Origin: JANQFV01 sp964468185
Lineage (GTDB): Bacteria; Planctomycetota; Phycisphaerae; UBA1845; Fen-1342
Direction: 5' to 3'
DNA length: 64,000 bases
Assembly: GCA_964468185.1 (NCBI GenBank)
Contig: CAYXTR010000011.1
Coordinates: 62,001-126,000, forward strand
Part shown: positions 27,101 through 33,867 of the stretch, in pieces
How positions within the stretch are numbered: position 1 is the stretch's first letter
Layout of the letters: each line of letters opens with the position of its first letter
The notes under the pieces: generated by a model
Database searches by the model: none
Told to the model about the DNA's origin: nothing
Seen by the model: only the letters and a program-made list of their open reading frames with translations
Translations under genes and position numbers: made by a program

Positions 27101-27463
27101 CTTGACGGCAACGACTGCAACAGCGACGGCATCCCGGATGATTGCCAGCTCGCCGATAACGACTGCAACGAGAATGGCGTGCCCGACGACTGTGACATTG
27201 CCGACGGCACCAGCGAGGACACCAACGGCAACGGCATCCCCGACGAGTGTGAGTCAATGCAAACGCCGGGCGACACCGATTGCGACGGCGACGTCGACTT
27301 TGACGACATCAGCCCGTTCGTGCTGGCCCTCAGTGGCGAGTCGGCCTACAACGCCGAGTATCCCGACTGCAACTGGCTGAATGCCGACTGCAACGAGGAC
27401 GGCAACGTCAACTTTGATGACATCGCGCCATTCGTGAACCTGATCGGTTCCTCCCCGCAATAA
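24101..27463 (+). CDS. secreted PA14-domain protein with Asp/Asn/Cys-rich repeats and dockerin-like tail
   Basis: 1120 residues. Signal peptide (MRTRCLISVCLLCAIAGLAL, then RANA), a beta-rich N-terminal half (to about 680), a first block of Asp/Asn/Cys repeats (DCNNNGI-DVCDI-DDGTS type, about 690-780), a PA14 carbohydrate-binding-like domain (GLVAAYYDGLDFTGNL to AIAQLTWKPPGQ, about 780-905), a second run of repeats of the form DCNNDxIPDDCQLxGN (about 915-1050) and two dockerin-like motifs (DCDGDVDFDDISPFVLALSG, CNEDGNVNFDDIAPFVNLIG). The repeats resemble thrombospondin type 3 calcium-binding repeats. Likely extracellular and calcium-stabilised. ATG 24101 has GGGAGAAG upstream. Confidence 0.85.
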   Translation: MRTRCLISVCLLCAIAGLALRANAQVIQNYEERTHGEQIDPASFGPGVVETWEQIVARDEQSPPPEYKKGQRNGSHGFWQVPSPRSLFYPHSGTFYAINKWGDTRMGIGFPQVVDVHGAVFAGQGGPGVWTPGVRVIGYRAGQQVAQTDWFTDIDDVPTWFPMNLEGVDRIVIESQPVVQGGGWYALDDLTFSPHTDQFVSADDITVVDFEDLRFRFKLTGSNYAGLTWETGHGEFAQPTDDITTMPPPVSPSDKEGDNKSEDPLLDDPSRDGTQPLPMQDFEAVDFGEGGAIPPDSMGAIGQYYYVAVVNQRVGGYAKATGSEVYGVSLGSFFDTSALIGDPRIVYDQFSDRYIIIATTYSDTKRIYIAVSSGPNPFWGGSWFKTYFQANQGSDGSKWPDYPTLGVDENGIYVAATMFGWSTTNTIWAIDKDPLIQPDPYLGTVTAFRGLTNDGATQPAHTYGTPGIQYLVSRRSSSYLRLRGIEPPLTNPTLVTIDSTLNASAGSNPPDAAAQGSTTPIDTGDARLQMAVYRDGYLWTCNTISYGGRSACRWYKINVNTTSIADYGTVYDSSLYFYYPSVMVNAMGHAIMGFSGSNSYQYAGAYYCGRRADDPAGDMSTPVQYREGNGPYTIVDGYGRNRWGDYSYTTLDPEDDLTFWTIQEYAKGTDDWSTWVQVLTYDGFLDCNGNEIPDDEDLADCDGSPWCSDCNNNGILDVCDIDDGTSNDANGNGIPDECEDWEDCNNNGLPDHEDISGGVSEDCNDNGVPDECELQVTNGLVAAYYDGLDFTGNLRGRLDDNINFNWGTGSPWPSFDGNQFSVRWTGYLQSFYLNGVYEFQTFTDDGVRLWVNGQLIIDQWQDQGATEHTGTIYLAGDTVYSLVMEYYENSGSAIAQLTWKPPGQLQEQIPAENLFPAADCNANNTPDDCDLDSGASEDCNENGRLDECDIAEGWSADCNSDNIPDECQLDGNDCNNDSIPDDCQLAGNDCNNDNIPDDCQLDGNDCNSDGIPDDCQLADNDCNENGVPDDCDIADGTSEDTNGNGIPDECESMQTPGDTDCDGDVDFDDISPFVLALSGESAYNAEYPDCNWLNADCNEDGNVNFDDIAPFVNLIGSSPQ

Positions 27464-27492
27464 GCGAAGCAGCGAATCCACAATTCGCAACG

Positions 27493-27534
27493 GCCCCGGC
27501 TCGCCTGAAAAGGCCGGCCGGGGCGTTCTCTTTC
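27493..27534 (+). terminator. rho-independent terminator of the PA14 gene
   Basis: Perfect stem GCCCCGGC/GCCGGGGC with a 16-nt loop, followed by GTTCTCTTTC, 30 bp past the stop codon. Confidence 0.65.
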
Positions 27535-27560
27535 TGGCGACGGCTCGACACGAGCCAAGC

Positions 27561-27597
27561 GATCCGAATCTCGATCTCCTGATCTCTTCCCCTACAC
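27561..27597. repeat. dispersed GATCTCT-type repeat, copy 1
   Basis: Reads ...TCTCGATCTCCTGATCTCTTCC.... The same unit recurs at 31637-31680 and at 39199-39240 (inside alaS), all in the same orientation. Confidence 0.5.
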
Positions 27598-29430
27598 CCT
27601 GAACAGCGCCCCCAACCGCTTCCCGAGCAGGAGTGACGCCCCCACGATCGTCACCGTCAGAATCACCATCCCCCACACGCCCAATGCCGACGCCATTTGC
27701 AGCCCGCCAAACGGATTATCCGCCAGGTCATAGATCGCCTTGGTCATCGGATAATCTTCCTTGTCAAACGCGAGGATCAAACTATCCGACACCTCCAGCA
27801 TCGATCGGCTGAACACCAGCAGCCCACCCGCAATGAAGTTCGCCATCAGCAGCGGCACCGTCACCTGCATCATCGTCCGCAGTTGCCCGGCTCCCAGGTT
27901 GATCGACGCCTCCTCCAGCGCCTCGGAAGTCTGCTCCAACCCCGCCGCACAACTCCGCACCATGAACGGCAACCGCCGTACCGCGTACGCCGTCACCAGC
28001 AGGATCGTCGGGTCATGGTGCAGCGGATTAAGCTGCCCCACGAACTTCTTCCACAATCCGCTGAGCCCCACGCCTCCTTCACTGAACACATTCCCCAGCG
28101 TCGTCAGCCACGGCTCCGCGACAACGTCCGGCGGCAGATCGACCTGCGTCATGACGAAATAGCCGAACGCCATTACCAGCCCCGGTACCGCCAGCGGCAA
28201 CATCGCCAGGCTATCCAGCGCCCCGGTCAACAGCGATCTCCGCCGAACCACGAGGTACGCAATCGCAAAACCCAGCCCGACATCGATAATCGTCGCCAGA
28301 ATCGCATACTTGAAGCTGTTGACCACACTCCGCACTTCCGTGCTCAGGCCCTCATCCACCACCGGCGTCGGCGGCCCCGCCACCGCCGCCTCGTCGGGCT
28401 CCCACGGCACCAGGTACCGTGTGGTCAGGTTCTCCGGCTCCAGCGTCATCGTCCCGGTGCTGGAAATGCTGTTCAGCACGACCGATATATGTGGCAGCAC
28501 GGCGACGAAGAACACCAGCGCGAACGGGAATGTCGCCGCCGCACTGCCCAGCCACCCCAGCCGCTGCGGCTCGGCCGCCACGGTCGCCTTCGCCATCATC
28601 CCCCCGATCGGCCGCCCCAGCACGAGCTTGCCGATCAGATACAGCAATACGCTGACGGTGAGCATCACCACGACCAGCGCATAAGCATCGCCCTCCGGAT
28701 TCGTCGTTTCAAGCTGCGTAAACACCTGCACCGCCGTCACGTCGCGATACCCCACCATCAACGGCGTGCCCAACTCCGTAAACGCCCAGATGAAAACGAT
28801 GGTCGACCCCGCGAAGACGCCTGGTCGCATGAGCGGCAGCGTAATTCGCCAGAACCGGCGCCAGCCGCCCGACCCCAGGTTTCGCCCGGCCTCATTCAAC
28901 GCCGGATCGATATTCGCCAGCGCCGCCTGCACGTTCAAAAAGGTGATCGGATACAGATACAACGCCTCCAGCACCACACACGCCCAGAAAGGATACGCCA
29001 GCCAGTCGATCGGCTCCGCCGCATCGAGCCAGCCGAAATGTGCCAGCAGCGCGTTAATCCCCCCGTTCCGCGACAAGAGCCCCTTCAGACCAATCGCCCC
29101 GACGAACGGCGGCAGGATCATTGGCACCATGATCAACGCCAGCCACCACCGTTTGCCGGCGAAGTTGTAGTGCTCCGCGATCAGCGCCAGCGGAATCGAC
29201 ATCAACAGGCACAACAGGGTCACAAACCCCGCCAGCCAGACGCTGTTCCACAACCCCTCCAGGTACAGCGGGTCCTCCAGCACCCACTCGAACCAGTACA
29301 GCGTGAACCCCTCCTCATCGACGAACCCCGCCCGCACCACCGAGTAGATCGGCGTCAGCAGCGTCAGCGCCAGCAGCCCGAACAGAAACAACGCAACAAG
29401 CTGACTCGTCAGCCGACGTGGCATTGCCAT
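27592..29430 (-). CDS. two-domain ABC transporter permease (iron(III)/thiamine-type, FbpB-like)
   Basis: 612 residues and about 12 membrane segments in two homologous halves. Each half has an EAA-type loop that contacts the ATPase: NEAGRNLGSGGWRRFWRITL near 185-210 and EEASINLGAGQLRTMMQVTV near 508-530. The fused double permease is typical of FbpB/ThiP/PotBC-related importers for ferric iron, thiamine or similar. No ATPase or binding-protein gene is adjacent, so the substrate is open. ATG 29430 has AGGG 6 bp upstream; ATG 29445 has none. It is divergent from ybeY. Confidence 0.85.
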   Translation of the reverse strand: MAMPRRLTSQLVALFLFGLLALTLLTPIYSVVRAGFVDEEGFTLYWFEWVLEDPLYLEGLWNSVWLAGFVTLLCLLMSIPLALIAEHYNFAGKRWWLALIMVPMILPPFVGAIGLKGLLSRNGGINALLAHFGWLDAAEPIDWLAYPFWACVVLEALYLYPITFLNVQAALANIDPALNEAGRNLGSGGWRRFWRITLPLMRPGVFAGSTIVFIWAFTELGTPLMVGYRDVTAVQVFTQLETTNPEGDAYALVVVMLTVSVLLYLIGKLVLGRPIGGMMAKATVAAEPQRLGWLGSAAATFPFALVFFVAVLPHISVVLNSISSTGTMTLEPENLTTRYLVPWEPDEAAVAGPPTPVVDEGLSTEVRSVVNSFKYAILATIIDVGLGFAIAYLVVRRRSLLTGALDSLAMLPLAVPGLVMAFGYFVMTQVDLPPDVVAEPWLTTLGNVFSEGGVGLSGLWKKFVGQLNPLHHDPTILLVTAYAVRRLPFMVRSCAAGLEQTSEALEEASINLGAGQLRTMMQVTVPLLMANFIAGGLLVFSRSMLEVSDSLILAFDKEDYPMTKAIYDLADNPFGGLQMASALGVWGMVILTVTIVGASLLLGKRLGALFRV

Positions 29431-29570
29431 GTACACCCTGAGCATCGAGAAACCGGAAACGCGAAACCCGCCACACTATACGAGATTCCGTCCGCCCTGT
29501 CGCCAACCCATTGGGCGGCAGCCCGGTTCGTGGCCTGCGCAACCATGGCACAAACGCCCACTCGGCGTTT

Positions 29571-30122
29571 ATGCTGCGCAGCATGCCACCACGCAAACCG
29601 TGCAAGTCGCCGTCCCGACCGCCATCCGACCTCGATGTCACCATCCGGTGGAACCCCCGCACAGCCTGGCGCGCCGAGCCGCTCCTCCGTCGCACCGCCC
29701 GCCACGTCGCCGCCCACGAGGGTTTCCGCACCGGCCAGCTTTCGATCGTCGTTCTCGGCCGCCGCGCGATGAGCACGTTACACGAACGCTATATGGACCA
29801 GCCAACGCCTACGGACGTGCTCAGCTTCGACCTCGGCTCCGACCAGTCCGCCGGCCTGCTTGATGCCGAGATCGTCGTCTGCGCCGACGTTGCCAAACAG
29901 CGTGCCGCCGCGCGTACTGAGACTGGTGCCAAACGCCGCAACCCCCTCGTCAGCGCCCGCGCCGAGCTGGCCCTCTACGTCACGCACGGCCTGCTCCACC
30001 TCGCCGGCTATGACGACCACACGGCCGCCGACTTCAAGCGCATGCACGCCCGCGAAGACCAGCTCCTCGCCGAACTCGGCCTCGGCCCCGTCTTCAGCGG
30101 TCATTTCCGCCAGGGGGCGTAG
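29571..30122 (+). CDS. ybeY: endoribonuclease YbeY / rRNA maturation factor
   Basis: 183 residues. The zinc-site region reads HGLLHLAGYDDH (near 141-152) followed by RMHAREDQLLAELGL, and TPTDVLSFDLG (near 79-89) is the second conserved block. YbeY is a metal-dependent RNase for 16S rRNA 3' maturation and ribosome quality control. The usual spacing is H-x3-H-x5-H; here six residues separate the second and third His. The exact start is uncertain (29571 or 29583; no clear ribosome-binding site). The stop is 6 bp from the convergent lipoprotein stop. Confidence 0.88.
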   Translation: MLRSMPPRKPCKSPSRPPSDLDVTIRWNPRTAWRAEPLLRRTARHVAAHEGFRTGQLSIVVLGRRAMSTLHERYMDQPTPTDVLSFDLGSDQSAGLLDAEIVVCADVAKQRAAARTETGAKRRNPLVSARAELALYVTHGLLHLAGYDDHTAADFKRMHAREDQLLAELGLGPVFSGHFRQGA

Positions 30123-30128
30123 CGCAGC

Positions 30129-30734
30129 CTACCCGTCTGCGTTGTCAGCGGGTCTGGTCGACGGCGGTTCACCTGCCGGTTCCGCCATCCCGTCCCGCAA
30201 TTCCTGAAACGCTCGATCAATTCCCTTGCGCAGCTCGTCCCAGGCCTCGTTGCTCGCCCCACTGAGCTTGCTCAGCGTCTCCCGCACCCGCTCTACCCGC
30301 GCTCCGAGCGCCTCGACCTTCTCACGCAGCGCCGGTTTGGCCTCCTCGGCCTGCTCCGCCAGCCGTCCGCGCAGCTCCTCCAGACGATCCTCCAGCCGCT
30401 TCAGCTCCTTCCGCGCATTCGCCAGGTAGACCTCCCGCACCTGCTGCATGATCTGCTGCATCAGCTCTTCATCGATCGCCACCGGCTGCGTCGTCGGCGC
30501 CTTGTCATCCGGCGTGGCTTCAGCCACATCCGACTCGTGCGCTTTCTCAGCCGGCTCTGGCTTCGGGTCCGCAGCCGGCCCCGCCGCCGGGGGCTTCACA
30601 CTCGTCTCCTCCCCCTGCTCGGTCATCGTTGGCTGGGCAGTTTCCTCCGCGCCGCCGCTGCCCGCCGGCTTCTCACAACCAACAGCCACCACCAACAAAG
30701 CCACCAGCATCGTCCCGATCAGATTCCGACACAT
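30129..30734 (-). CDS. lipoprotein with Glu-rich coiled coil, function unknown
   Basis: 201 residues. Signal peptide ending in a lipobox (LLVVAVGC, Cys 20), then a low-complexity Pro/Ala/Glu/Thr linker (20-95), and a charged coiled coil (about 105-190) of the type LKRLEDRLEELRGRLAEQAE. Likely a membrane-anchored spacer or periplasmic structural protein. ATG 30734 is used because it starts the signal peptide and follows GAGGG; a GTG at 30752 is less likely. It begins about 49 bp from the ubiE stop on the same strand. Confidence 0.75.
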   Translation of the reverse strand: MCRNLIGTMLVALLVVAVGCEKPAGSGGAEETAQPTMTEQGEETSVKPPAAGPAADPKPEPAEKAHESDVAEATPDDKAPTTQPVAIDEELMQQIMQQVREVYLANARKELKRLEDRLEELRGRLAEQAEEAKPALREKVEALGARVERVRETLSKLSGASNEAWDELRKGIDRAFQELRDGMAEPAGEPPSTRPADNADG

Positions 30735-30783
30735 GACCCGGCCCTCACTCACTCACTGTTTGACCACAGTTCCTTTGTCCACA

Positions 30784-31566
30784 CTACCCGCGGCCAGCCC
30801 GCGTGCCCCGATACAGCACTACACCGCCAAAGTTCATGCGCTGCAACCGCACGTTCACAAATCCCGCCGCCGCCAGTCGCTCCGCCAGCGTCTCGGCCGG
30901 CTCAAACGTCCGGATCGAGCTCGGCAAGTACCGGTACGCCCCGGTCCGATCCCGGCTGATCCACGCGCCCAGCATCGGCAATACCCGCTCCGTATACGTC
31001 CGCACCAGCCATCGCGTGACGGCTCCCTCCGGCAACGCGAACTCCAGAATCACCACCCGCCCGCCGGGCCGCATGACGCGCCCCATCTCATTCAGCCCCG
31101 CCTGCAAGTCGGCGAAGTTCCGCACGCCGAAGGCACAACTGATCACGTCCACCGCCCCGTCCGTCAGCGGAAGCCGCAATGCATCCGCCCGTACCACGTC
31201 ACACGGCGCGGCCCCGGTGTCGAAATCCCCCCGCGCCAGCATCTGTCCGGCAAAGTCCACCCCGATCAGCCGCCTCGGCGTCACCGCACCGCGCGCGAAC
31301 CCCCGCAGCATATCCCCCGTCCCGCAGCATACATCCAACACCACATCCCCCGCCCGCACGTCCGCCGCCGCGATGGCCCGCGCCCGCCAGTGAGCATCCC
31401 GCCCCAACGTCGTCACGCGATTCACCCGCTCGTATGTTGGCGCGATCGCATCAAACATCGCCTCCACCCGTCGCGGTTTATCCGGCTGCGCATGCGGATC
31501 GCGCAACGCCGTCGAATCCCACCGCAGTTCGCCACCCGGTTCCGGATTGTTGCCGCTGCTCTTCAC
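30784..31566 (-). CDS. ubiE: demethylmenaquinone methyltransferase (UbiE/MenG)
   Basis: 260 residues. MFDAIAPTYERVNRVTTLG (near 37-55) and the SAM-binding motif VVLDVCCGTGDMLRGF (about 76-91) are diagnostic, with IGVDFAGQML, CAFGVRNFADLQAGLNEM and GRVVILEFALPEGA following in order. It methylates the demethylmenaquinone ring, the last step of menaquinone synthesis (also ubiquinone in proteobacteria). GTG start at 31566, since UbiE proteins normally have a few residues before the MFDxIAP motif. Menaquinone is the expected substrate of the Nuo complex encoded at 51-64 kb. Confidence 0.92.
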   Translation of the reverse strand: MKSSGNNPEPGGELRWDSTALRDPHAQPDKPRRVEAMFDAIAPTYERVNRVTTLGRDAHWRARAIAAADVRAGDVVLDVCCGTGDMLRGFARGAVTPRRLIGVDFAGQMLARGDFDTGAAPCDVVRADALRLPLTDGAVDVISCAFGVRNFADLQAGLNEMGRVMRPGGRVVILEFALPEGAVTRWLVRTYTERVLPMLGAWISRDRTGAYRYLPSSIRTFEPAETLAERLAAAGFVNVRLQRMNFGGVVLYRGTRAGRG

Positions 31567-31636
31567 GGCCCCGAAATCCCCTCTCCCCGCCCGGCCCGCC
31601 GTCCCCGTCCCACCTGCATCAGGTCCGCGGCAGGGT

Positions 31637-31680
31637 CTTGATTTCTAGGCCTCTTGATCTCTCGATCTCTCCTCCCCATC
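31637..31680. repeat. dispersed GATCTCT-type repeat, copy 2
   Basis: Contains CTTGATCTCTCGATCTCT followed by CCTCCCC, between ubiE and the next small gene. Same orientation as the copies at 27561 and 39199. Confidence 0.55.
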
Positions 31681-31993
31681 AACATCCCTGACTCAATCCA
31701 AACAGCACCCCCGCCAACGCCGCCAGCGCCGCCAACGCCCCAAACACAACCCGCCACCGCTCCAGCCGCACCTTCTCCTCTGCCGCCCGGGCACTCCGCT
31801 CCGCTGGCGAGTCGCCTGCGACATCACCCCCCTCCTGCCCAGCCTGCATTTCCGCCGCCACCTGTTCGGCTTCGGCCTGCACCGCGGCCTTGTCAGCCTT
31901 GGCTTGCTTCTTGGCGGCCTTGGCCTCGGACTTGGCGCGCTTCTTGTCATCTTTGGACAGATCGTCAGCAGAATGTGTCTGCTCGTCGCTCAT
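31679..31993 (-). CDS. small charged protein with one C-terminal membrane segment
   Basis: 104 residues. MSDEQTHSADDLSKDDKKRA opens a strongly Lys/Ala/Glu-rich helical region (about 15-75), then one hydrophobic helix VVFGALAALAALAGVLFGL (about 82-100) and a very short end SQGC. Predicted tail-anchored membrane protein. No family is recognised. ATG 31993 is preferred over ATG 32011 because the upstream residues (MCYIVN) look like untranslated sequence. Confidence 0.55.
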   Translation of the reverse strand: MSDEQTHSADDLSKDDKKRAKSEAKAAKKQAKADKAAVQAEAEQVAAEMQAGQEGGDVAGDSPAERSARAAEEKVRLERWRVVFGALAALAALAGVLFGLSQGC

Positions 31994-32167
31994 GTTGACA
32001 ATGTAGCACATTCGGTGGATGGCGGTAGGCGCGGGGCGGCACGAGCCAGCACCCGATTCGCCGGCCGACGTCCGGGAATGTGGTGGTTCGGGACGCGTGG
32101 TTGAGAAGCTGGACGCTCCCGCGCGGGACGGTTAAACTGAGGGTTTCCCAGCTCAACCGGGCGACTG

Positions 32168-32254
32168 GGAGAGGTGCCGGAGTGGCCGATCGGGCCGGTT
32201 TCGAAAACCGGTGTATGCTTGCGCATACCGTGGGTTCGAATCCCACCCTCTCCG
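32168..32254 (+). tRNA. tRNA-Ser(CGA)
   Basis: 87 nt. Acceptor stem GGAGAGG (32168-32174) pairs with CCTCTCC (32247-32253), discriminator G at 32254. The anticodon stem is CCGGT/ACCGG with loop TTCGAAA and anticodon CGA (32202-32204), reading UCG codons. The long variable arm GTATGC-TTGC-GCATAC and the T arm GTGGG-TTCGAAT-CCCAC fit a class II serine tRNA. CCA is not encoded. It is followed by an intrinsic terminator and then an integrase fragment, a common integration-site layout. Confidence 0.95.
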
Positions 32255-32263
32255 TCGATTCTG

Positions 32264-32307
32264 AGGCCTGCGAGTCCTAAGTGGGGGACTGGCAGGCCTT
32301 TGTGTTT
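32264..32307 (+). terminator. rho-independent terminator of tRNA-Ser
   Basis: Stem AGGCCTGC-g-AGTCC / GGACT-g-GCAGGCCT with a 7-nt loop followed by TTGTGTTT, starting 10 bp after the tRNA. Confidence 0.7.
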
Positions 32308-32330
32308 CCGGGAGTGTCCCGGAGAGTCCC

Positions 32331-32362
32331 GTTTGTGGCGGTGTTTGTGGCGGTTTGTGGCG
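32331..32362. repeat. three direct copies of GTTTGTGGCG
   Basis: Copies at 32331-32340, 32343-32352 and 32353-32362, between the tRNA terminator and the integrase fragment. Their position would suit arm-type recombinase binding sites, but this is inference. Confidence 0.55.
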
Positions 32363-32381
32363 GCGGGATTCTCCGGAGACC

Positions 32382-33170
32382 ATGCCCATGGCACGCCCAG
32401 CCATACCGTGCGTCCGTCGAAACGGCTGTCCTGATCAATGCCCAGACTCGGATGTTGCTGGCAACGCCGCACCGCATCTCGCGAAGTCGGCTCATGTCGC
32501 AAATGCGACCAAGCGCACGCCGCGCAGTAGTCGACGACGACCTGCTTCGAGCAAAGACGCGTCGTTCCGCGTCGGCAAGGTCACGGCCTATCTGCGCGGC
32601 AAAGTCTGGTATCTCTGCTACTACGAGCATGGTGAACGCCGCCGCCCACGCGTCGGGCCGGAGCGGGCGGTGGCAGAACAACTGGCCGCACAGACGAATG
32701 CGCAGCTCGCCATCGCGGCACCGACCCCGTTGAGCTTTGAGCCGCTCGGCATCGCACAACTGCGTGAGCGCTGGCTGCACTACCACGAGCATGTTCGCCG
32801 CTCGTCCGTCGCGACCGTGCAGCGCTATCGTACGGCGAGTGCGCATCTGATCGACTTCGTACGCAAGCAGCCGCGCCTGCGGCTGGCATCACACTTCAAC
32901 GCGGTGCAGGCGGAGGCGTTCGCAGCGTACCTGCGTCAACTGCGGGTGGCACCCAATGGTCATGCCCACACAGCCAAGCGCCCCCTGCGTGCTAAAAGCG
33001 TCAAGTTCATCCTGGAAGTCTGTCGGAGTCTGTTCAGCTATGCGGCCCGCCGACCTCTGTGGGTGAGGTCGGCGAGGCGTTCGTTGTCCTCTATGATCAG
33101 GACGCGCATGTATCGTCTCCCAGAGGTTGCAGTGCATTACAGGCCCGACAACAAGCCCATGAAGTGCTAG
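32382..33170 (+). pseudogene. truncated tyrosine recombinase (integrase), catalytic domain missing
   Basis: The frame gives about 262 residues. Residues about 60-110 (RVGKVTAYLRGKVWYLCYYE onward) form an arm-type DNA-binding domain. Residues about 120-225 (IAQLRERWLHYHEHVRRSSV to LEVCRSLFSYAARR) are the SAM-like core-binding domain. Homology stops at about 33058; the rest of the frame runs through unrelated sequence (which encodes a response-regulator start on the other strand). No Arg-His-x-x-Arg...Tyr catalytic domain exists downstream, so the protein cannot recombine DNA. It lies 127 bp after tRNA-Ser, consistent with a former integrative element. Confidence 0.8.
33038..33109 (-). pseudogene. 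5' fragment of an OmpR-type response regulator
   Basis: Minus strand: GGGAGA, 6 bp, then ATG at 33109 giving MRVLIIEDNERLADLT, the unmistakable opening of a receiver domain (strand 1 plus the acidic pair). Similarity ends at about 33059, where the integrase remnant on the opposite strand begins; the frame stops at 33038. The intact ribosome-binding site and start suggest a recently broken gene. The rest is not found in this window. Confidence 0.7.
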
Positions 33171-33210
33171 CTGACGGGGATGAACGCGCGAACGCAGTCG
33201 GGCAATGTGC

Positions 33211-33843
33211 CTACTCGGACACGCCCTTGGTCGTATGGACCCCCGCCCGTTGCGCCAACAGCACGAGTTCGGCGAGCGAAGCGGCGTGCATTTTCTCCAT
33301 CACGCGGCCGCGGTGGATCTTCACCGTCTTCTCGCTGATGTGCCAGCGGTCGGCGATCTGGCGATTGGTGTCGCCGGCGACGACGCGCTCGAGTACCTGG
33401 CGTTCACGGTGCGTCAGGGTACGGAGCCGCTCGTCGATTGTTGCTGCTGCGCTGCGGGCTGCGTGCCGGTGCTGGTCTTCGCGCAGGGCGGCGTGGACGG
33501 TGTCGAGCAACTGCTGTTCGTTGAAGGGCTTCTCGACGAAGTCGGTGGCGCCGCTTTTCATGGCGCGGACCGTCATGGGCACATCCGCGTGGGCGGTCAT
33601 GAAGACGATGGGCAGGTAGATATCGCGCTCACGGAGGGCCGTCTGAAGTTCCAGGCCGCTCATGCCGGGCATACGCACATCCAGGAGGATGCAGCCGGCC
33701 CAAGTCGGGCGCACCTGTGCAAGAAAGTCTTCGGCCGAGGCAAACAACGTCGTTGGGAGTCCCTGTTCAGAGAGGAACTGTCGGAGGACGCGCCGAATGG
33801 AGGGGTCGTCATCGATGATGTAGACGATGGGTTGGGTCTCCAC
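33211..33843 (-). CDS. FixJ-family response regulator (receiver + LuxR-type HTH)
   Basis: 210 residues. Receiver domain residues about 6-120 with the acidic triad IDDD (near 10-13), phospho-acceptor Asp in ILLDVRMPGMSG (near 55), Thr in FMTAHAD (near 83) and Lys in EKPFN (near 105). The C-terminal LuxR-type HTH (TLTHRERQVLERVVAGDTNR to SEKTVKIHRGRVMEKM) spans about 143-200. Phosphorylation by the upstream kinase should activate DNA binding. GTG start at 33843, with AGGAG about 13 bp upstream. The kinase gene ends 24 bp before it, so the pair forms a two-gene operon. Confidence 0.92.
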   Translation of the reverse strand: METQPIVYIIDDDPSIRRVLRQFLSEQGLPTTLFASAEDFLAQVRPTWAGCILLDVRMPGMSGLELQTALRERDIYLPIVFMTAHADVPMTVRAMKSGATDFVEKPFNEQQLLDTVHAALREDQHRHAARSAAATIDERLRTLTHRERQVLERVVAGDTNRQIADRWHISEKTVKIHRGRVMEKMHAASLAELVLLAQRAGVHTTKGVSE

Positions 33844-33867
33844 GCCTGGTTTGATCTCCTGTGGGCC

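Noticed and set aside
13189..27463. A cellulosome-type system
   Set aside because: Dockerin-like tails are present, but no cohesin, scaffoldin or glycoside hydrolase was recognised in the window.
27697..29772. 691-codon open frame opposite the ABC permease
   Set aside because: Extremely Arg/Gln/His/Pro-rich and antisense to a permease with clear EAA motifs.
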